Shown here: piece after piece, positions 10,835-20,893 of the stretch
How positions within the stretch are numbered: the first letter of the stretch is position 1
How the letters are laid out: the number at the start of each line of letters is the position of its first letter
DNA from: an uncultured Pirellulaceae bacterium
GTDB taxonomy: Bacteria > Planctomycetota > Planctomycetia > Pirellulales > Pirellulaceae
Assembly: GCA_938036435.1 (NCBI GenBank)
Contig: CALHPU010000035.1
Location: forward strand, 1-64,000
DNA: 64,000 nucleotides
Direction: 5' to 3'
The notes under the pieces: generated by a model
Told to the model about the DNA's origin: nothing
What the model saw: the letters and a program-made list of their open reading frames with translations, nothing else
Database searches by the model: none
Position numbers and translations under genes: made by a program

Positions 10835-11554
10835 ATGAGAACGTTATTCACTTTAGCATTGCTAACTGCAATTGCATTTTCTAGCATCGCGGTTGGCCAA
10901 GAAGAAACTTTAATCAACGGTGAAATCGCGGTCGAATCCGCGCAGCCATTGATCGAAACCCCTGCATCAGTCGTTGACTTGGGCCCCGCTCCAAGTGACG
11001 CGGAGATTGACACGGCGAAAACCGAAAACGTTTCGACTGTCTTGGACGGTGGGATCGTTACCGCATCGCCAGCGTACGTGCAGCCTGTCGGACAAGGTGT
11101 GACATATCCAGAGTACGTCGTCACGCAAGATTGCGGTTGCCAGTCAAACACGATCGCTCCTGTCGTCTACCAAGAGCCCGTCATTGACGGCGTTGTCGAA
11201 AGTGCTGGAGAAATCGCAGTGGAAGGCGCTATGGAAGTGGAGCCTGTTGCTGACGCCACTTCAGTGGTTGAATCAACCTCCACAGAGTCAGCTCCATTCT
11301 ACGCCGGCTCAAGTGTGGTCACCGAAGGTGCTCCAATGACGATGGAAGGCGACGCCGTTATTGTTTCCGAAGGTACGCCGATGGCTGTCGAAGGACAACC
11401 CGTCGTGGTCCAAGGCGAACCGGTTATGTCCAGCACTTCCAGCTGCGGTTGTGAAAGTGCCCCGGTCACGACCTATTCAGCACCCGTTACAACCTCTGCC
11501 CCATGTTGTACACCTCAGCGTCGCGGGTTTTTCCGCACATTGTTTGGACGCTAG
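10835..11554 (+). CDS. Secreted Cys/Val/Glu-rich low-complexity protein
   Basis: Signal peptide MRTLFTLALLTAIAFSSIAVGQ; CxC motifs; repeated 'EGxPM/V'; basic tail RRGFFRTLFGR; followed by a strong terminator. Confidence 0.72.
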   Translation: MRTLFTLALLTAIAFSSIAVGQEETLINGEIAVESAQPLIETPASVVDLGPAPSDAEIDTAKTENVSTVLDGGIVTASPAYVQPVGQGVTYPEYVVTQDCGCQSNTIAPVVYQEPVIDGVVESAGEIAVEGAMEVEPVADATSVVESTSTESAPFYAGSSVVTEGAPMTMEGDAVIVSEGTPMAVEGQPVVVQGEPVMSSTSSCGCESAPVTTYSAPVTTSAPCCTPQRRGFFRTLFGR

Positions 11555-11610
11555 GACTCGTGTTCGCGGCATTTCACGCCGTGTTGAATTGTTCCAAAAG
11601 ATCAACCGAC

Positions 11611-11653
11611 AACAGCCATCAAACTCAATTGAGTTTGATGGCTGTTTTATTTT
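11611..11653 (+). terminator. Rho-independent terminator with a perfect 36-bp palindrome
   Basis: aacagccatcaaactcaa|ttgagtttgatggctgtt then ttatttt, just after the secreted-protein stop. Confidence 0.92.
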
Positions 11654-12134
11654 ACCGATCAGCTTCCGTGACCGCCGCGATGATGGCATCGCCCTTGGCT
11701 GACTGACTGGTCAGCTGCATCGCACGTGTCTGCTCGCTGGGGGCGGTGATTTCGATCTTCAAATCCAACGGGCGTAGATACTGCTCGATGAGATCAGACC
11801 ATTCGATGACAACCACTGCGCCGTCCTCTAGTTGCTCGTCCAGTCCAAGTTCATCGACCTCTTCTGGTTGCTTGATGCGATAGGCATCCATATGCAGCAG
11901 CAGCAAACGACCGCGATGAGGAACACAAATCGTGAACGTCGGGCTAACGACATTCCCGTCGGCAATTCCAACAGCGCGACCAATGCTTTGCGTCAAATTC
12001 GTCTTCCCGGTTCCTAACGCCCCGACCAAACCAATCAAGGTCCCCGGCTGCAACGCCTCACCGATCCATTGACCCAGTTCAGCCGTCTTGGCCAAACCGT
12101 CGCTCCGAACTACACAAGATAAATGACTCAACAA
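11652..12134 (-). CDS. tsaE: tRNA threonylcarbamoyladenosine biosynthesis ATPase TsaE
   Basis: Walker A 'GALGTGKTNLTQSIGRAVG', 'VSPTFTI', 'VVVIEWSDLIEQYL'. Confidence 0.9.
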   Translation of the reverse strand: MLSHLSCVVRSDGLAKTAELGQWIGEALQPGTLIGLVGALGTGKTNLTQSIGRAVGIADGNVVSPTFTICVPHRGRLLLLHMDAYRIKQPEEVDELGLDEQLEDGAVVVIEWSDLIEQYLRPLDLKIEITAPSEQTRAMQLTSQSAKGDAIIAAVTEADR

Positions 12135-12145
12135 TCTCTCCTCAC

Positions 12146-13120
12146 CTAATGTTCATAGCCGCGTGGCAGAATTTCAACCGTTTGGCCGCCTTCGCTCACG
12201 ACCTCAAAACGGGCTGACGAAGTGATCGCACCCACACACGTCATCTTACAAGGACAATCTCCGTCGGCCAGAATCTCTTTAGCCGTTTCTTGGTCAACGG
12301 AAATGGCAAGTTCAAAATCCTCTCCGTCAAACAATGCAGCAGCAACAGCCGCCGGCACCACTATTTGATTCTGTTGGCCAATATTTGCTGTTCCATTTAA
12401 CTCACTGGCCGCTTCGGAGAGCGGGATATCTACGAGATTAAGCCTGATTCCAACACCGGATTTTTTGGCAACTGCCGCCAAATCTATTGAAAGGGAATCT
12501 GTAATATCGGTCGCCGCATGGATCTCGTATCTCTCTGCAAGGTAATTCGCCAATTTCACCCTTGGCTCAAAGGTCAAGTGCTTGCCGCTGATGCTGGCAC
12601 CAAAATCACCTGACACCAAAATGGCGTCATCCACTTTTGCGGAAGACATATTCCAACGGTTAGCAGTATCACGATCGCGCGGCACTATCCCTGTGACCGC
12701 ACAATTGATCACTAGCGGACCATCATGACAATTCGTGTCTCCGCCAATCACCGCAACGGAGAACTGATCAGCGAGTCCTTTGAGGCCGTCAAAGATTTCT
12801 TTGGCTTGCTCCAATTCCATCGATCTCGGCAAGAGAAAACTGACAACAACACTAACAGGGGTCGCCGCCATCGCAGCCAGATCACTCAGATTCACCGCTA
12901 GTGCTTTGTGACCGATCAAGTGGTCGGGCGTTTGCCCCAAAACAAAATGTACGTTGTCAGCGAGAAGATCTGTGGCGACAACCGTCAAATATTCACCATG
13001 GTCTACAATCGCCGCATCGTCGCCGATCCCAAGCACCACATGCTTGTGCGGTTGAGAATCACAGACTTGCGCATCACAAACTTGCTTAATCCAGTCAATA
13101 AACTTGTGTTCGATCAACAC
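12146..13120 (-). CDS. thiL: Thiamine-monophosphate kinase
   Basis: 'GIGDDAAIV', 'DLLADNVHF', 'KALAVNLSDLAAMAATP', 'GGDTNCHDGPLVINCAVTG'. Confidence 0.92.
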   Translation of the reverse strand: MLIEHKFIDWIKQVCDAQVCDSQPHKHVVLGIGDDAAIVDHGEYLTVVATDLLADNVHFVLGQTPDHLIGHKALAVNLSDLAAMAATPVSVVVSFLLPRSMELEQAKEIFDGLKGLADQFSVAVIGGDTNCHDGPLVINCAVTGIVPRDRDTANRWNMSSAKVDDAILVSGDFGASISGKHLTFEPRVKLANYLAERYEIHAATDITDSLSIDLAAVAKKSGVGIRLNLVDIPLSEAASELNGTANIGQQNQIVVPAAVAAALFDGEDFELAISVDQETAKEILADGDCPCKMTCVGAITSSARFEVVSEGGQTVEILPRGYEH

Positions 13121-13124
13121 CGAC

Positions 13125-14945
13125 TCACTTTCGATTCTCGTCGCCTGTACTCAGGATCGCCATGAAGGCCTTCTGAGGAATGTCGACGCTACCGATGGAC
13201 TTCATCCGCTTTTTACCCGCCTTTTGCTTGGCCCACAGTTTCCGTTTCCGTGAAATGTCACCGCCGTAGCATTTGGCCGTTACGTTTTTGCGAAGGGCCT
13301 TCACCGTTTCGCGTGCAATAATGCGAGAGCCAATCGCCGCCTGAACTGCAACCTCAAACATGTGTCGGTCGATTTCAGTTTTCAAAGTTTTACAAACTGC
13401 CCTGCCCCGCCGGTCAGCATCAGCCTTGTGGCAGATTACACTCAGCGCGTCGACTTTCTTCCCGTTGACCAGAATATCCAAACGAGCAAGATCGGCCGCT
13501 TGATAACCGATCAGATCATAATCCATTGTCCCGTAGCCGCGTGTAATGCTTTTCAACCGATCATGCATATCGTAAATCACTTCGGCCAACGGCAAATCGT
13601 AAGTGATCATGATTCGGGATGCCGAAAGGTACTCGCTGCTCTGCTGTATTCCGCGTCGTTCCTGACACAGCCTCATGACTTGTCCGACATACTCTTCGGG
13701 TTGAATCAAATTCACTCGCACGATCGGTTGGCGAAACTCTTCGATCTCGCCCGGATCCGGCACCTCTTGGGGTCGATGCACATGAATCGTCTCGCCGCGT
13801 TTCGTTAGAATCTCGTAAGTCACATTAGGAGCGGTCTGAACCAGATCAACATCCGACTCCTGCTCTAAACGCTGCTGGACGACCTCCATATGCAGCATTC
13901 CCAAAAACCCACAGCGAAACCCAAAACCCAAGGCGTCGCTAGACTCGGCCGAGAATTCAAAACTCGGGTCGTTAACCGCCAATTTCCCCAACGCGTCTCG
14001 CAGTTCAGAAAAGTCCTGCCCATCAGATGGATACAGTCCGCAGTAGACCATGCGTTTGGGCTCACGATATCCGGGCAACGCCTCGCCCGCGTCTTGTCCC
14101 ACGCCGCTGACGGTGTCGCCAATGTTGACTTCGTCCAGAGACTTAATATTGCAAACCAAATAACCAACTTGGCCAGCCACCAATTCCTCACATGGCGTTT
14201 GTTTAGGACAAAACTGACCCAATTCGATCACATCGTAGGTCTTGTTGGCCCGAACCATCTGAACCTTTTGCCCTTTGCGAACCTTCCCCGAAACGATGCG
14301 GCAATAAGTGATCGCACCTCGGTATTCATCGTAATGCGAGTCGAAAATCATCGCCTGAAGTGGCGCGGACTGATCTGAAACCGGTGGCTTGATACGTGTG
14401 AGGATGGCGTCAATCAATTCATCAATGTTGATGCCCGATTTAGCGCTCACCTTAACCACGTCATCGCCATCGACGCCCAGAGTCTGCTCCATCTCACGAA
14501 TGACCTCATCGGAGCGTTCGTGCTTCAGGTCAATTTTGTTCACGACTGGGATAATGTCTAAGTCATGTTCGATCGCTGCGTAGCCCGTTGCGACGGTTTG
14601 GGCCTCAACCCCCTGAAACGCGTCGGCCAACAACAACGCTCCTTCGCAACAACTCAACGATCGTGAGACTTCGTACTGAAAATCAACGTGCCCAGGCGTG
14701 TCGATCAAGTTCAGTTCGTACTCTTTGCCCTCGTGCTGAACACGCATTGCAACGGCACGGGCCTTAATCGTAATGCCGCGTTGGCGCTCAAGTTCCATAT
14801 CATCGAGAACCTGATCCTGCATTTCGCGCTTGGTGACCGTTCCGGTATGTTCCAACAGGCGATCGGCGAGCGTACTTTTGCCGTGGTCGATATGCGCAAT
14901 GATGCAAAAATTTCGAATGTTTTTCGGGTCTATCTTCGCGGACAT
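13125..14945 (-). CDS. lepA: Elongation factor 4 (LepA)
   Basis: 606 aa; 'IRNFCIIAHIDHGKSTLADRLLE', 'DTPGHVDFQYEVSRSL', 'AKCYGGDISRKRKLWAKQKAGKKRMK'. Confidence 0.97.
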   Translation of the reverse strand: MSAKIDPKNIRNFCIIAHIDHGKSTLADRLLEHTGTVTKREMQDQVLDDMELERQRGITIKARAVAMRVQHEGKEYELNLIDTPGHVDFQYEVSRSLSCCEGALLLADAFQGVEAQTVATGYAAIEHDLDIIPVVNKIDLKHERSDEVIREMEQTLGVDGDDVVKVSAKSGINIDELIDAILTRIKPPVSDQSAPLQAMIFDSHYDEYRGAITYCRIVSGKVRKGQKVQMVRANKTYDVIELGQFCPKQTPCEELVAGQVGYLVCNIKSLDEVNIGDTVSGVGQDAGEALPGYREPKRMVYCGLYPSDGQDFSELRDALGKLAVNDPSFEFSAESSDALGFGFRCGFLGMLHMEVVQQRLEQESDVDLVQTAPNVTYEILTKRGETIHVHRPQEVPDPGEIEEFRQPIVRVNLIQPEEYVGQVMRLCQERRGIQQSSEYLSASRIMITYDLPLAEVIYDMHDRLKSITRGYGTMDYDLIGYQAADLARLDILVNGKKVDALSVICHKADADRRGRAVCKTLKTEIDRHMFEVAVQAAIGSRIIARETVKALRKNVTAKCYGGDISRKRKLWAKQKAGKKRMKSIGSVDIPQKAFMAILSTGDENRK

Positions 14946-15051
14946 AAATATATAGACTGCTGTATACGCGTGTGATGGGGAAAAAGGCCAAGTGCGATTT
15001 AGGCCAAGTGCGATTTGCCTGAGGCGGTGGGATTATAGACCGCCCGCGTGT

Positions 15052-16074
15052 TTAAGCAGATGCCGATTTCATAAATTCCGCTCGCGCCATTCCCGCAGCG
15101 CCAACGTATCCGGCGTCTGACTCAAGTTGAGCGAAGCTGACGTGCATTTCTTCGGCAACGACGGGAAAGGTAAGCCGCTTTGCTTCGGCGACAATCCCAT
15201 CCAAAAACGAGCGTCCTAATGCGGTGTCCGCCCCGCCAAAATCTACCGCACCACCCAAGATAAAGGCCTCAGGGTCCACCACGTGAGCCAGTTGAGCGAT
15301 TCCACGGCCGAGATACATTGCGGTTTCGCTCACCAGTTGCAAAGCCAATTTGTCGCCTGCTTCAGCCGCTTGGGAGACCATCAGCGCCGACAGCGGTGAT
15401 GACTCGGCGTTGCAATCCAACATGGAACTTTCCGGATGCGATCGCAAGGCTTCTTTGGCTCGATTTACGATCCCAGTCGCGCTGGCATAAGCCTCCAAAT
15501 GTCCGGACTTGCCACAAGGACACACCAACGCACCGAGGCCTGTATCGATGCAGATGTGACCGATCTCCGAGCCGTGACTGTGCGCGCCATCGATAGAAAC
15601 GTCGTCGATAATGATTCCTCCACCGACACCAGTGCCCAACGTAATCAGAATCATGCTGGAGTACTGGCGACCGCTACCGATCCAGTATTCACCAAAGGCC
15701 GCCGCATTGGCATCGTTGGTGAATGTCACTGGCTTGTCGAGCGCTTTGGACAGGGCATCTCGAATGGGAAAATTGTGCCAACCGGGCATGTTGAACGGAG
15801 TCAGTATCATGCCCCGCGCGATGTCCATCGGCCCCGGGGTGCCCAGCCCCACCGCCGCTACATCATCTTTTTTCAGGCCGGCTCCATCGAGCAATTCTTG
15901 AACCACTGGCGCGATGCGATCGATCGATTTCTCGGGCGGTTGGTCGGCCTGAGTTGGGAACTTGGTGTAGGCCAATCGATCTCCTTTGTCATCGACAACA
16001 CCGATCTTGATGTTAGTCCCACCAACGTCGACACCTACAAACAGAGGAAGGGTGGGAGAGGAATTATTTGGCAT
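15052..16074 (-). CDS. ROK family sugar kinase (glucokinase-like)
   Basis: 'VGVDVGGTNIKIGVVDDKG', 'GTGVGGGIIID', 'CPCGKSGHLEAYAS'. Confidence 0.93.
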   Translation of the reverse strand: MPNNSSPTLPLFVGVDVGGTNIKIGVVDDKGDRLAYTKFPTQADQPPEKSIDRIAPVVQELLDGAGLKKDDVAAVGLGTPGPMDIARGMILTPFNMPGWHNFPIRDALSKALDKPVTFTNDANAAAFGEYWIGSGRQYSSMILITLGTGVGGGIIIDDVSIDGAHSHGSEIGHICIDTGLGALVCPCGKSGHLEAYASATGIVNRAKEALRSHPESSMLDCNAESSPLSALMVSQAAEAGDKLALQLVSETAMYLGRGIAQLAHVVDPEAFILGGAVDFGGADTALGRSFLDGIVAEAKRLTFPVVAEEMHVSFAQLESDAGYVGAAGMARAEFMKSASA

Positions 16075-16204
16075 GATGCAAAGAGTCCGACTTCAAGCAA
16101 GTGCTGCGTTTGGGAGTTTCTCGTGGGCAGGAGTATAATTTTCCCCAACCATTCCCACAACTCAAAACAACCACTGCCAGTAGGGGTTAAGTGGAAATAT
16201 CGGG

Positions 16205-17284
16205 CTAAATCAGCCAACAGAGCGCTGGTTGTAAATCTGGAACCGCGTCAACTGCATCCGGCGGAAAATATAATTGCTCGATCGTAAAGACCGACATGGA
16301 AAAGCAGTTCAAAAGAAAATGTGCGACGATGCAGGGCACGATGCGTCCTGTTTGTCGGTAGATCATCCCCAACCCCAATGCAAAAACGAAAATCGGAATC
16401 GGTGCTGGCCCTTGGCCAAGATGAACCAAACTAAATAGTAGCGACGATATCACCACCGGAGCCCACGCTTGAGCCACATACACCGAAGATCCATTGTGCG
16501 TCGGTTGACTGACAGCCGCAGTGCTGAGCGATTGGTATGGATTGTCTGACTCGGTAACGACTACGCCTGTCGAGTCTGCTTGTTCAGCGGCCAGTGGGCT
16601 CTCGTGTTGTCCCGGCCAACCGCCAATCAACGTCGCCTCTGGTCTCACGTTATTGACAAACAACCTAGACAGCCAACCCTGCAGGACGGCGCGAAAGAAG
16701 ATCTCCTCGGAGACAGGTGCCACCAAAACAGCCATCCACCACGCCGAAAGAATCGTCAGCAACGAAGCGTCCGGCGAAATCAAATCCAACGTCGGATGCT
16801 CGTATTCCCAAATCTGCGTCAGCGCTGCTTGGACAAGAAACGTGATCGGCACAAAGCACAAAAACACCAGGCAACCCAAACCAACGTCTCGGCCAAAATT
16901 TTTAACACAGCCGCCAAACACCCTGGGGTTGTGATAGCGTGCATACAGGTAAACCAGCGTCAAAATCGTGGACACCACGGTACACACCCCGACCGCATAC
17001 CCCAAAACGGTATGCTGTTGGGCTGTCATGGACATCGGATCAAATTCGTCGATTCCCAAGATGGCAAACGTGATCCCCAAGCCAACCATCTGCCCAGTCA
17101 TCCACATGACAAACGCAAGCAGAACATCAACCAACCCCAACGGCAGCTTCAGTCGCTCACTGGCCGAAAAGAAGTGTGGCTGGTCCGATCGGTGTCGGCG
17201 GATAACGTAATTCCATAATCCCAGACTGATCAACAGCAAGCTGCCAACTAGAACAGCGGAAAACCAACTTGTGGCGTCATTCAT
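16205..17284 (-). CDS. CPBP family intramembrane metalloprotease
   Basis: 'APVSEEIFFRAVLQGWL', 'SSLLFSLVHLGQGPAPIPIFVFALGLGMIYRQTGRIVPCIVAHFLLNC'. Confidence 0.9.
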   Translation of the reverse strand: MNDATSWFSAVLVGSLLLISLGLWNYVIRRHRSDQPHFFSASERLKLPLGLVDVLLAFVMWMTGQMVGLGITFAILGIDEFDPMSMTAQQHTVLGYAVGVCTVVSTILTLVYLYARYHNPRVFGGCVKNFGRDVGLGCLVFLCFVPITFLVQAALTQIWEYEHPTLDLISPDASLLTILSAWWMAVLVAPVSEEIFFRAVLQGWLSRLFVNNVRPEATLIGGWPGQHESPLAAEQADSTGVVVTESDNPYQSLSTAAVSQPTHNGSSVYVAQAWAPVVISSLLFSLVHLGQGPAPIPIFVFALGLGMIYRQTGRIVPCIVAHFLLNCFSMSVFTIEQLYFPPDAVDAVPDLQPALCWLI

Positions 17285-17395
17285 TCTTCACTTAAGCCTG
17301 AAAGAGTGGCGAACGGCAACGTTCACCGGGCCGCGGCGAAAGTCATGCAAGAAGAAAAAAACCGCGCGGCCCGCGGCTCCATGTGCAACGTATTG

Positions 17396-17878
17396 TTATC
17401 CGCCGGTTTTGAGCTGCATATATTGTTTCCATGTGATTCGAGTTTCGGTTTCGTCAGCACCGCGAGTGATAATCAGAGTGGTCGATGCAGTGGAGGTGTT
17501 CACAGATATTGTGTGGAAAGCAAATGGTCGACCGTCAGATTCATCACTGAATATTACAGACCTGCCAGCTTCGGCTTTGTCCCCCAGCTTGTCGTCGATT
17601 TTGGCGTCGCGTTTTAGTAATGCTTGATAGAATTTGAGAACGTCTTCGACGGAGTCTTCCGTGGTCATTGTGGTTTTGAGCATGGTGGATGGGACAGTGC
17701 GATTTTCGTTTGCATCTATAGTCGCGGCATCCGACATCGCCGCCCCGTTGATCTTTGATCTAGGATATTGCCATTTGGCGATGGTTCCCAGCAAAGTCAC
17801 CGGCTCGTTGTCATCGACGGCAAATGAAGTGGCACCAAGGCAGAAAAGAAGGATAAATACAGATGCAAACAATCGCAT
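17396..17878 (-). CDS. Secreted protein of unknown function
   Basis: 160 aa with signal peptide MRLFASVFILLFCLGATSFA. Confidence 0.6.
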   Translation of the reverse strand: MRLFASVFILLFCLGATSFAVDDNEPVTLLGTIAKWQYPRSKINGAAMSDAATIDANENRTVPSTMLKTTMTTEDSVEDVLKFYQALLKRDAKIDDKLGDKAEAGRSVIFSDESDGRPFAFHTISVNTSTASTTLIITRGADETETRITWKQYMQLKTGG

Positions 17879-18023
17879 AGCCTAAGACTCTGATTTAGGT
17901 TTGGGAAGCGTCAATAACATTAGCACGAACGAGATCGCAATTCGTAACGTTCAATCTGAAACACTCTCGCGTAGGCGGATAACAAAAAGAATCGCATGCA
18001 AAGGAAACTTGGCTTGAAAATCA

Positions 18024-18734
18024 TTAAGCTTCTTTGAACAGAAAAGAGGAAGCGGATTTAACGTAGATCCAACCGGACTGCAACGTGGACAGCACCGACA
18101 ACCAAATAAAGATCACCATCGTCCACCAAATCCAAGCGGGCACTAGCTCTTGAGCGGTTTGAACGGTGGCCCCTTCAATTTTTTCGGAGGCGTAGATCAA
18201 CGCCAATAGGCTTGCCACAACCGCGATACACTGAAACCACATTTTCAGCTTGCCTGCCATGTTGGCTGAAAAGTCTCCGCCGCTGCCTTCGATCATTGAC
18301 CTTAACACCGTCACCAGCAGCTCACGGCCTACCACCACCGTCGCAATCAGCCCAGTAATTCGAGCCCACCACGGAAAATGGGCACCGCTCGTTGCCATCT
18401 GAATCGCCAGTAATATGTAAGTGCCGCAGATCAGTATTTTGTCGCAAAAAGGGTCCAGGACTCGTCCCAACTTCGTCACTTGGTCGTATTTTCGAGCGTA
18501 CCAGCCGTCTAACCAATCGGTCCCGGCAGCCAACAGAAACAGAATCAGTCCAGCGGTAAATGCCCCCATTTCGAGGCATAAAAACACACAAACGGCCAAA
18601 ACTAGCCGAGCGGCGGAGATTTTATTTGGCACATTCCAGACTTTTTGGGCGTCAGAAGAAATTTGTTGATTCACTTCATACATCCGTAAGACAACTAACA
18701 ATGGTGGCGTCCAACAGATGAATTTATGGTCCAT
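18024..18734 (-). CDS. pgsA: CDP-diacylglycerol--glycerol-3-phosphate 3-phosphatidyltransferase
   Basis: CDP-alcohol phosphotransferase signature 'DWLDGWYARKYDQVTKLGRVLDPFCDKI'. Confidence 0.9.
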   Translation of the reverse strand: MDHKFICWTPPLLVVLRMYEVNQQISSDAQKVWNVPNKISAARLVLAVCVFLCLEMGAFTAGLILFLLAAGTDWLDGWYARKYDQVTKLGRVLDPFCDKILICGTYILLAIQMATSGAHFPWWARITGLIATVVVGRELLVTVLRSMIEGSGGDFSANMAGKLKMWFQCIAVVASLLALIYASEKIEGATVQTAQELVPAWIWWTMVIFIWLSVLSTLQSGWIYVKSASSFLFKEA

Positions 18735-18919
18735 TTTGTATATCTTGAACAGACGGAACTGGAAAAAGCGATCGATTTAATTTGATCTCACACGCCACTC
18801 CATCATTTGAGTAAACTATACGGACTTCAAAATGGGCTCAAATCCACGGCGGCTACCCCGACATCGGGATATGCCGCAATGAAATATCTAATAACGCTAA
18901 TGATCTTGTCGGAGCAGAC

Positions 18920-19684
18920 ATGGCTGAGAGTTTTTGGTACCTGAAAAATTGCAACCTATTTCACCAACTCGCAGGTGAAGACCTTTCTTGGTTGGAAAGT
19001 CATTCGCGCGTGAGAAAGATGAAACGCGGTGAACCGATCTATCTTCCGTCACAATCCGCTGACGGTGTGTTGCTGGTTGCGTCAGGAAGGATCAAGATTT
19101 GTCATACAACGCCTGATGGTAAGCAATCCATTATCGACTTCGTTGATGAGGGTGAGATCTTCGGCGAACTTGCTTTGCTGGATGCTCAGCAAAGAGACGA
19201 ATACGCCGAAACGACTGAAAAGACGGTCTTGGTTCTAATCCCCAAACGGGAAATGCAAGCCATGATCCGCAAGTACCCCGCAATCGTTTTAGGCGTGACG
19301 AAGTTGATCGGATTACGCCGCCAGAAAATCGAGAGGCGGTTAAGGAATCTACTATTCCGTTCCAACCGCGAACGAGTCGTTCATCTTCTTCTGGAGCTAT
19401 CCGAAAAATACGGCGTCCCTCATCCTAATGGAATCGGGCTCAAGATTAGGCTTTCTCATCAGGAGATGGCGGCGATTATCGGCAGCACACGCGAGACGGT
19501 GACGGTTGTTCTTGGTCAACTGCAGGCAGACAACTTGATCGAAATCGCGCGAAGAAAAATCATCATCAACAACCTGCAAAAGCTGGCCAAGGAGGTCAAC
19601 GAGGCAGTGCCTCGGATCGCATCGGAAACTCCGGCCGCGATTCCACCGCACATGCTGCGAGCCTCAACCAACCCAATCAACTAG
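18920..19684 (+). CDS. Crp/Fnr family transcriptional regulator
   Basis: cNMP-binding fold 'DEGEIFGELALLD' and HTH 'RLSHQEMAAIIGSTRETVTVVLGQL'. Confidence 0.92.
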   Translation: MAESFWYLKNCNLFHQLAGEDLSWLESHSRVRKMKRGEPIYLPSQSADGVLLVASGRIKICHTTPDGKQSIIDFVDEGEIFGELALLDAQQRDEYAETTEKTVLVLIPKREMQAMIRKYPAIVLGVTKLIGLRRQKIERRLRNLLFRSNRERVVHLLLELSEKYGVPHPNGIGLKIRLSHQEMAAIIGSTRETVTVVLGQLQADNLIEIARRKIIINNLQKLAKEVNEAVPRIASETPAAIPPHMLRASTNPIN

Positions 19685-19842
19685 CAAAAAATGAGCTATT
19701 CGTGGGAAAACATACAGTTAATGAGTTTCACATCTAACTGCATCGAAATGGGCTAACGTCTATAATTTGGTTTAGTCGAGGATTCGTTCTGCGTCTCTAG
19801 ACCTCCTCTTCCACCTCACACTGGTTAAAACAAGATAAAGTC

Positions 19843-20226
19843 ATGGCAAACAAAAGTCCAAATCAGGAACAACTCTGGAAGCGCTGCCCTCAAGGGGTGC
19901 TGCATCGAGTGGCCAATCGCACCGAAAAGCGGAACACAGCTCGAAAGGGGCTCGGCGGCTCCCAACAATTTGACCGGCGAAGGATGTTGCAGATTGCTGC
20001 GGCCGTCGCTGTCACCACTGGCGCGGGCACTCTTGCCTACCAAAGTCTTTTTCCGCGCGTCAAATCGAAGGGATATGGCGGAATCTCATGTTCCGACTTC
20101 CTCTCGAACCTTCAGAAGCACATCGATAAATCTCTGGACGATCAACAACTAGTTGCCTCCATGGACGAACATCTGAAGCTTTGCAAACCATGTCGAGCAA
20201 GATACGAAAAAATGCGGAATGCTTAG
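19843..20226 (+). CDS. Membrane-anchored protein with zf-HC2/anti-sigma-like Cys motif
   Basis: TM segment 'LQIAAAVAVTTGAGTLAY' then 'CSDFLSNLQKHIDKSL..MDEHLKLCKPCRARYE'. Confidence 0.55.
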   Translation: MANKSPNQEQLWKRCPQGVLHRVANRTEKRNTARKGLGGSQQFDRRRMLQIAAAVAVTTGAGTLAYQSLFPRVKSKGYGGISCSDFLSNLQKHIDKSLDDQQLVASMDEHLKLCKPCRARYEKMRNA

Positions 20227-20552
20227 CTACACTCGGTTGTAAATCGTGCGTTGCCTTTCTTCCAGCAGAGGGCTGGTCAGCAGGGCACCTAATGGCCAGC
20301 AGGCGGCATAAAGAAATCTTCCGCCGCCTCCGCATCGAGACTCTCTCAAACATTTTGGCCCGCGAGGCCTACTCAATGCGTTTGCCAGAATTCATATCCT
20401 GCGACAGTCAGGCGTTCTAGGCAATCACAGTCAAAGAAAATTGCTGTGTCATTGCCAGTACGGGCTTATACTTCCCAAGCCAAACTGCAATATTGGTTGC
20501 TTCCTCCTTGTTAACTCTGCAAGGACTCCAATCACCCAGAAGGGATCAGACC

Positions 20553-20843
20553 ATGGCTAAAATTACGATCGTGGCCAACATTAAGGCCGAAGCAAGCAAG
20601 GTTGAGTTGCTCAAGACAGAGTTGTTGAAACTAATTCAACCGACTCGTGCTGAATCGGGATGCGTACAGTACGACTTGCATCAGGACAACGAGAATCCAG
20701 CTCATTTTATGTTTTTTGAAATCTGGGAGTCCCATGACGCGTGGCAGACTCATATGAACGCGCAGCACTTGAAGGATTTTCTGGTAGCAACCAACGGAGC
20801 GGTAGTCGATTTCGCGGTCAACCAAATGACCAAAGTTGGTTGA
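20553..20843 (+). CDS. ABM-family monooxygenase-like protein
   Basis: 'ITIVANIKAEASKVELLKTELLKLIQPTRAESGCVQYDLHQDNENPAHFMFFEIWESHDAWQTHMNAQHLKDF'. Confidence 0.9.
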   Translation: MAKITIVANIKAEASKVELLKTELLKLIQPTRAESGCVQYDLHQDNENPAHFMFFEIWESHDAWQTHMNAQHLKDFLVATNGAVVDFAVNQMTKVG

Positions 20844-20893
20844 CCGTCCCTTACTTCTCGTAGCTTCAGCCTGGCTCTCTATAACACTTCGCC

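Noticed and set aside
15436-16287. 283-aa plus-strand ORF
   Set aside because: Antisense to the ROK kinase; no recognisable motif
16580-17218. 212-aa plus-strand ORF
   Set aside because: Antisense to the CPBP protease; low-complexity shadow frame
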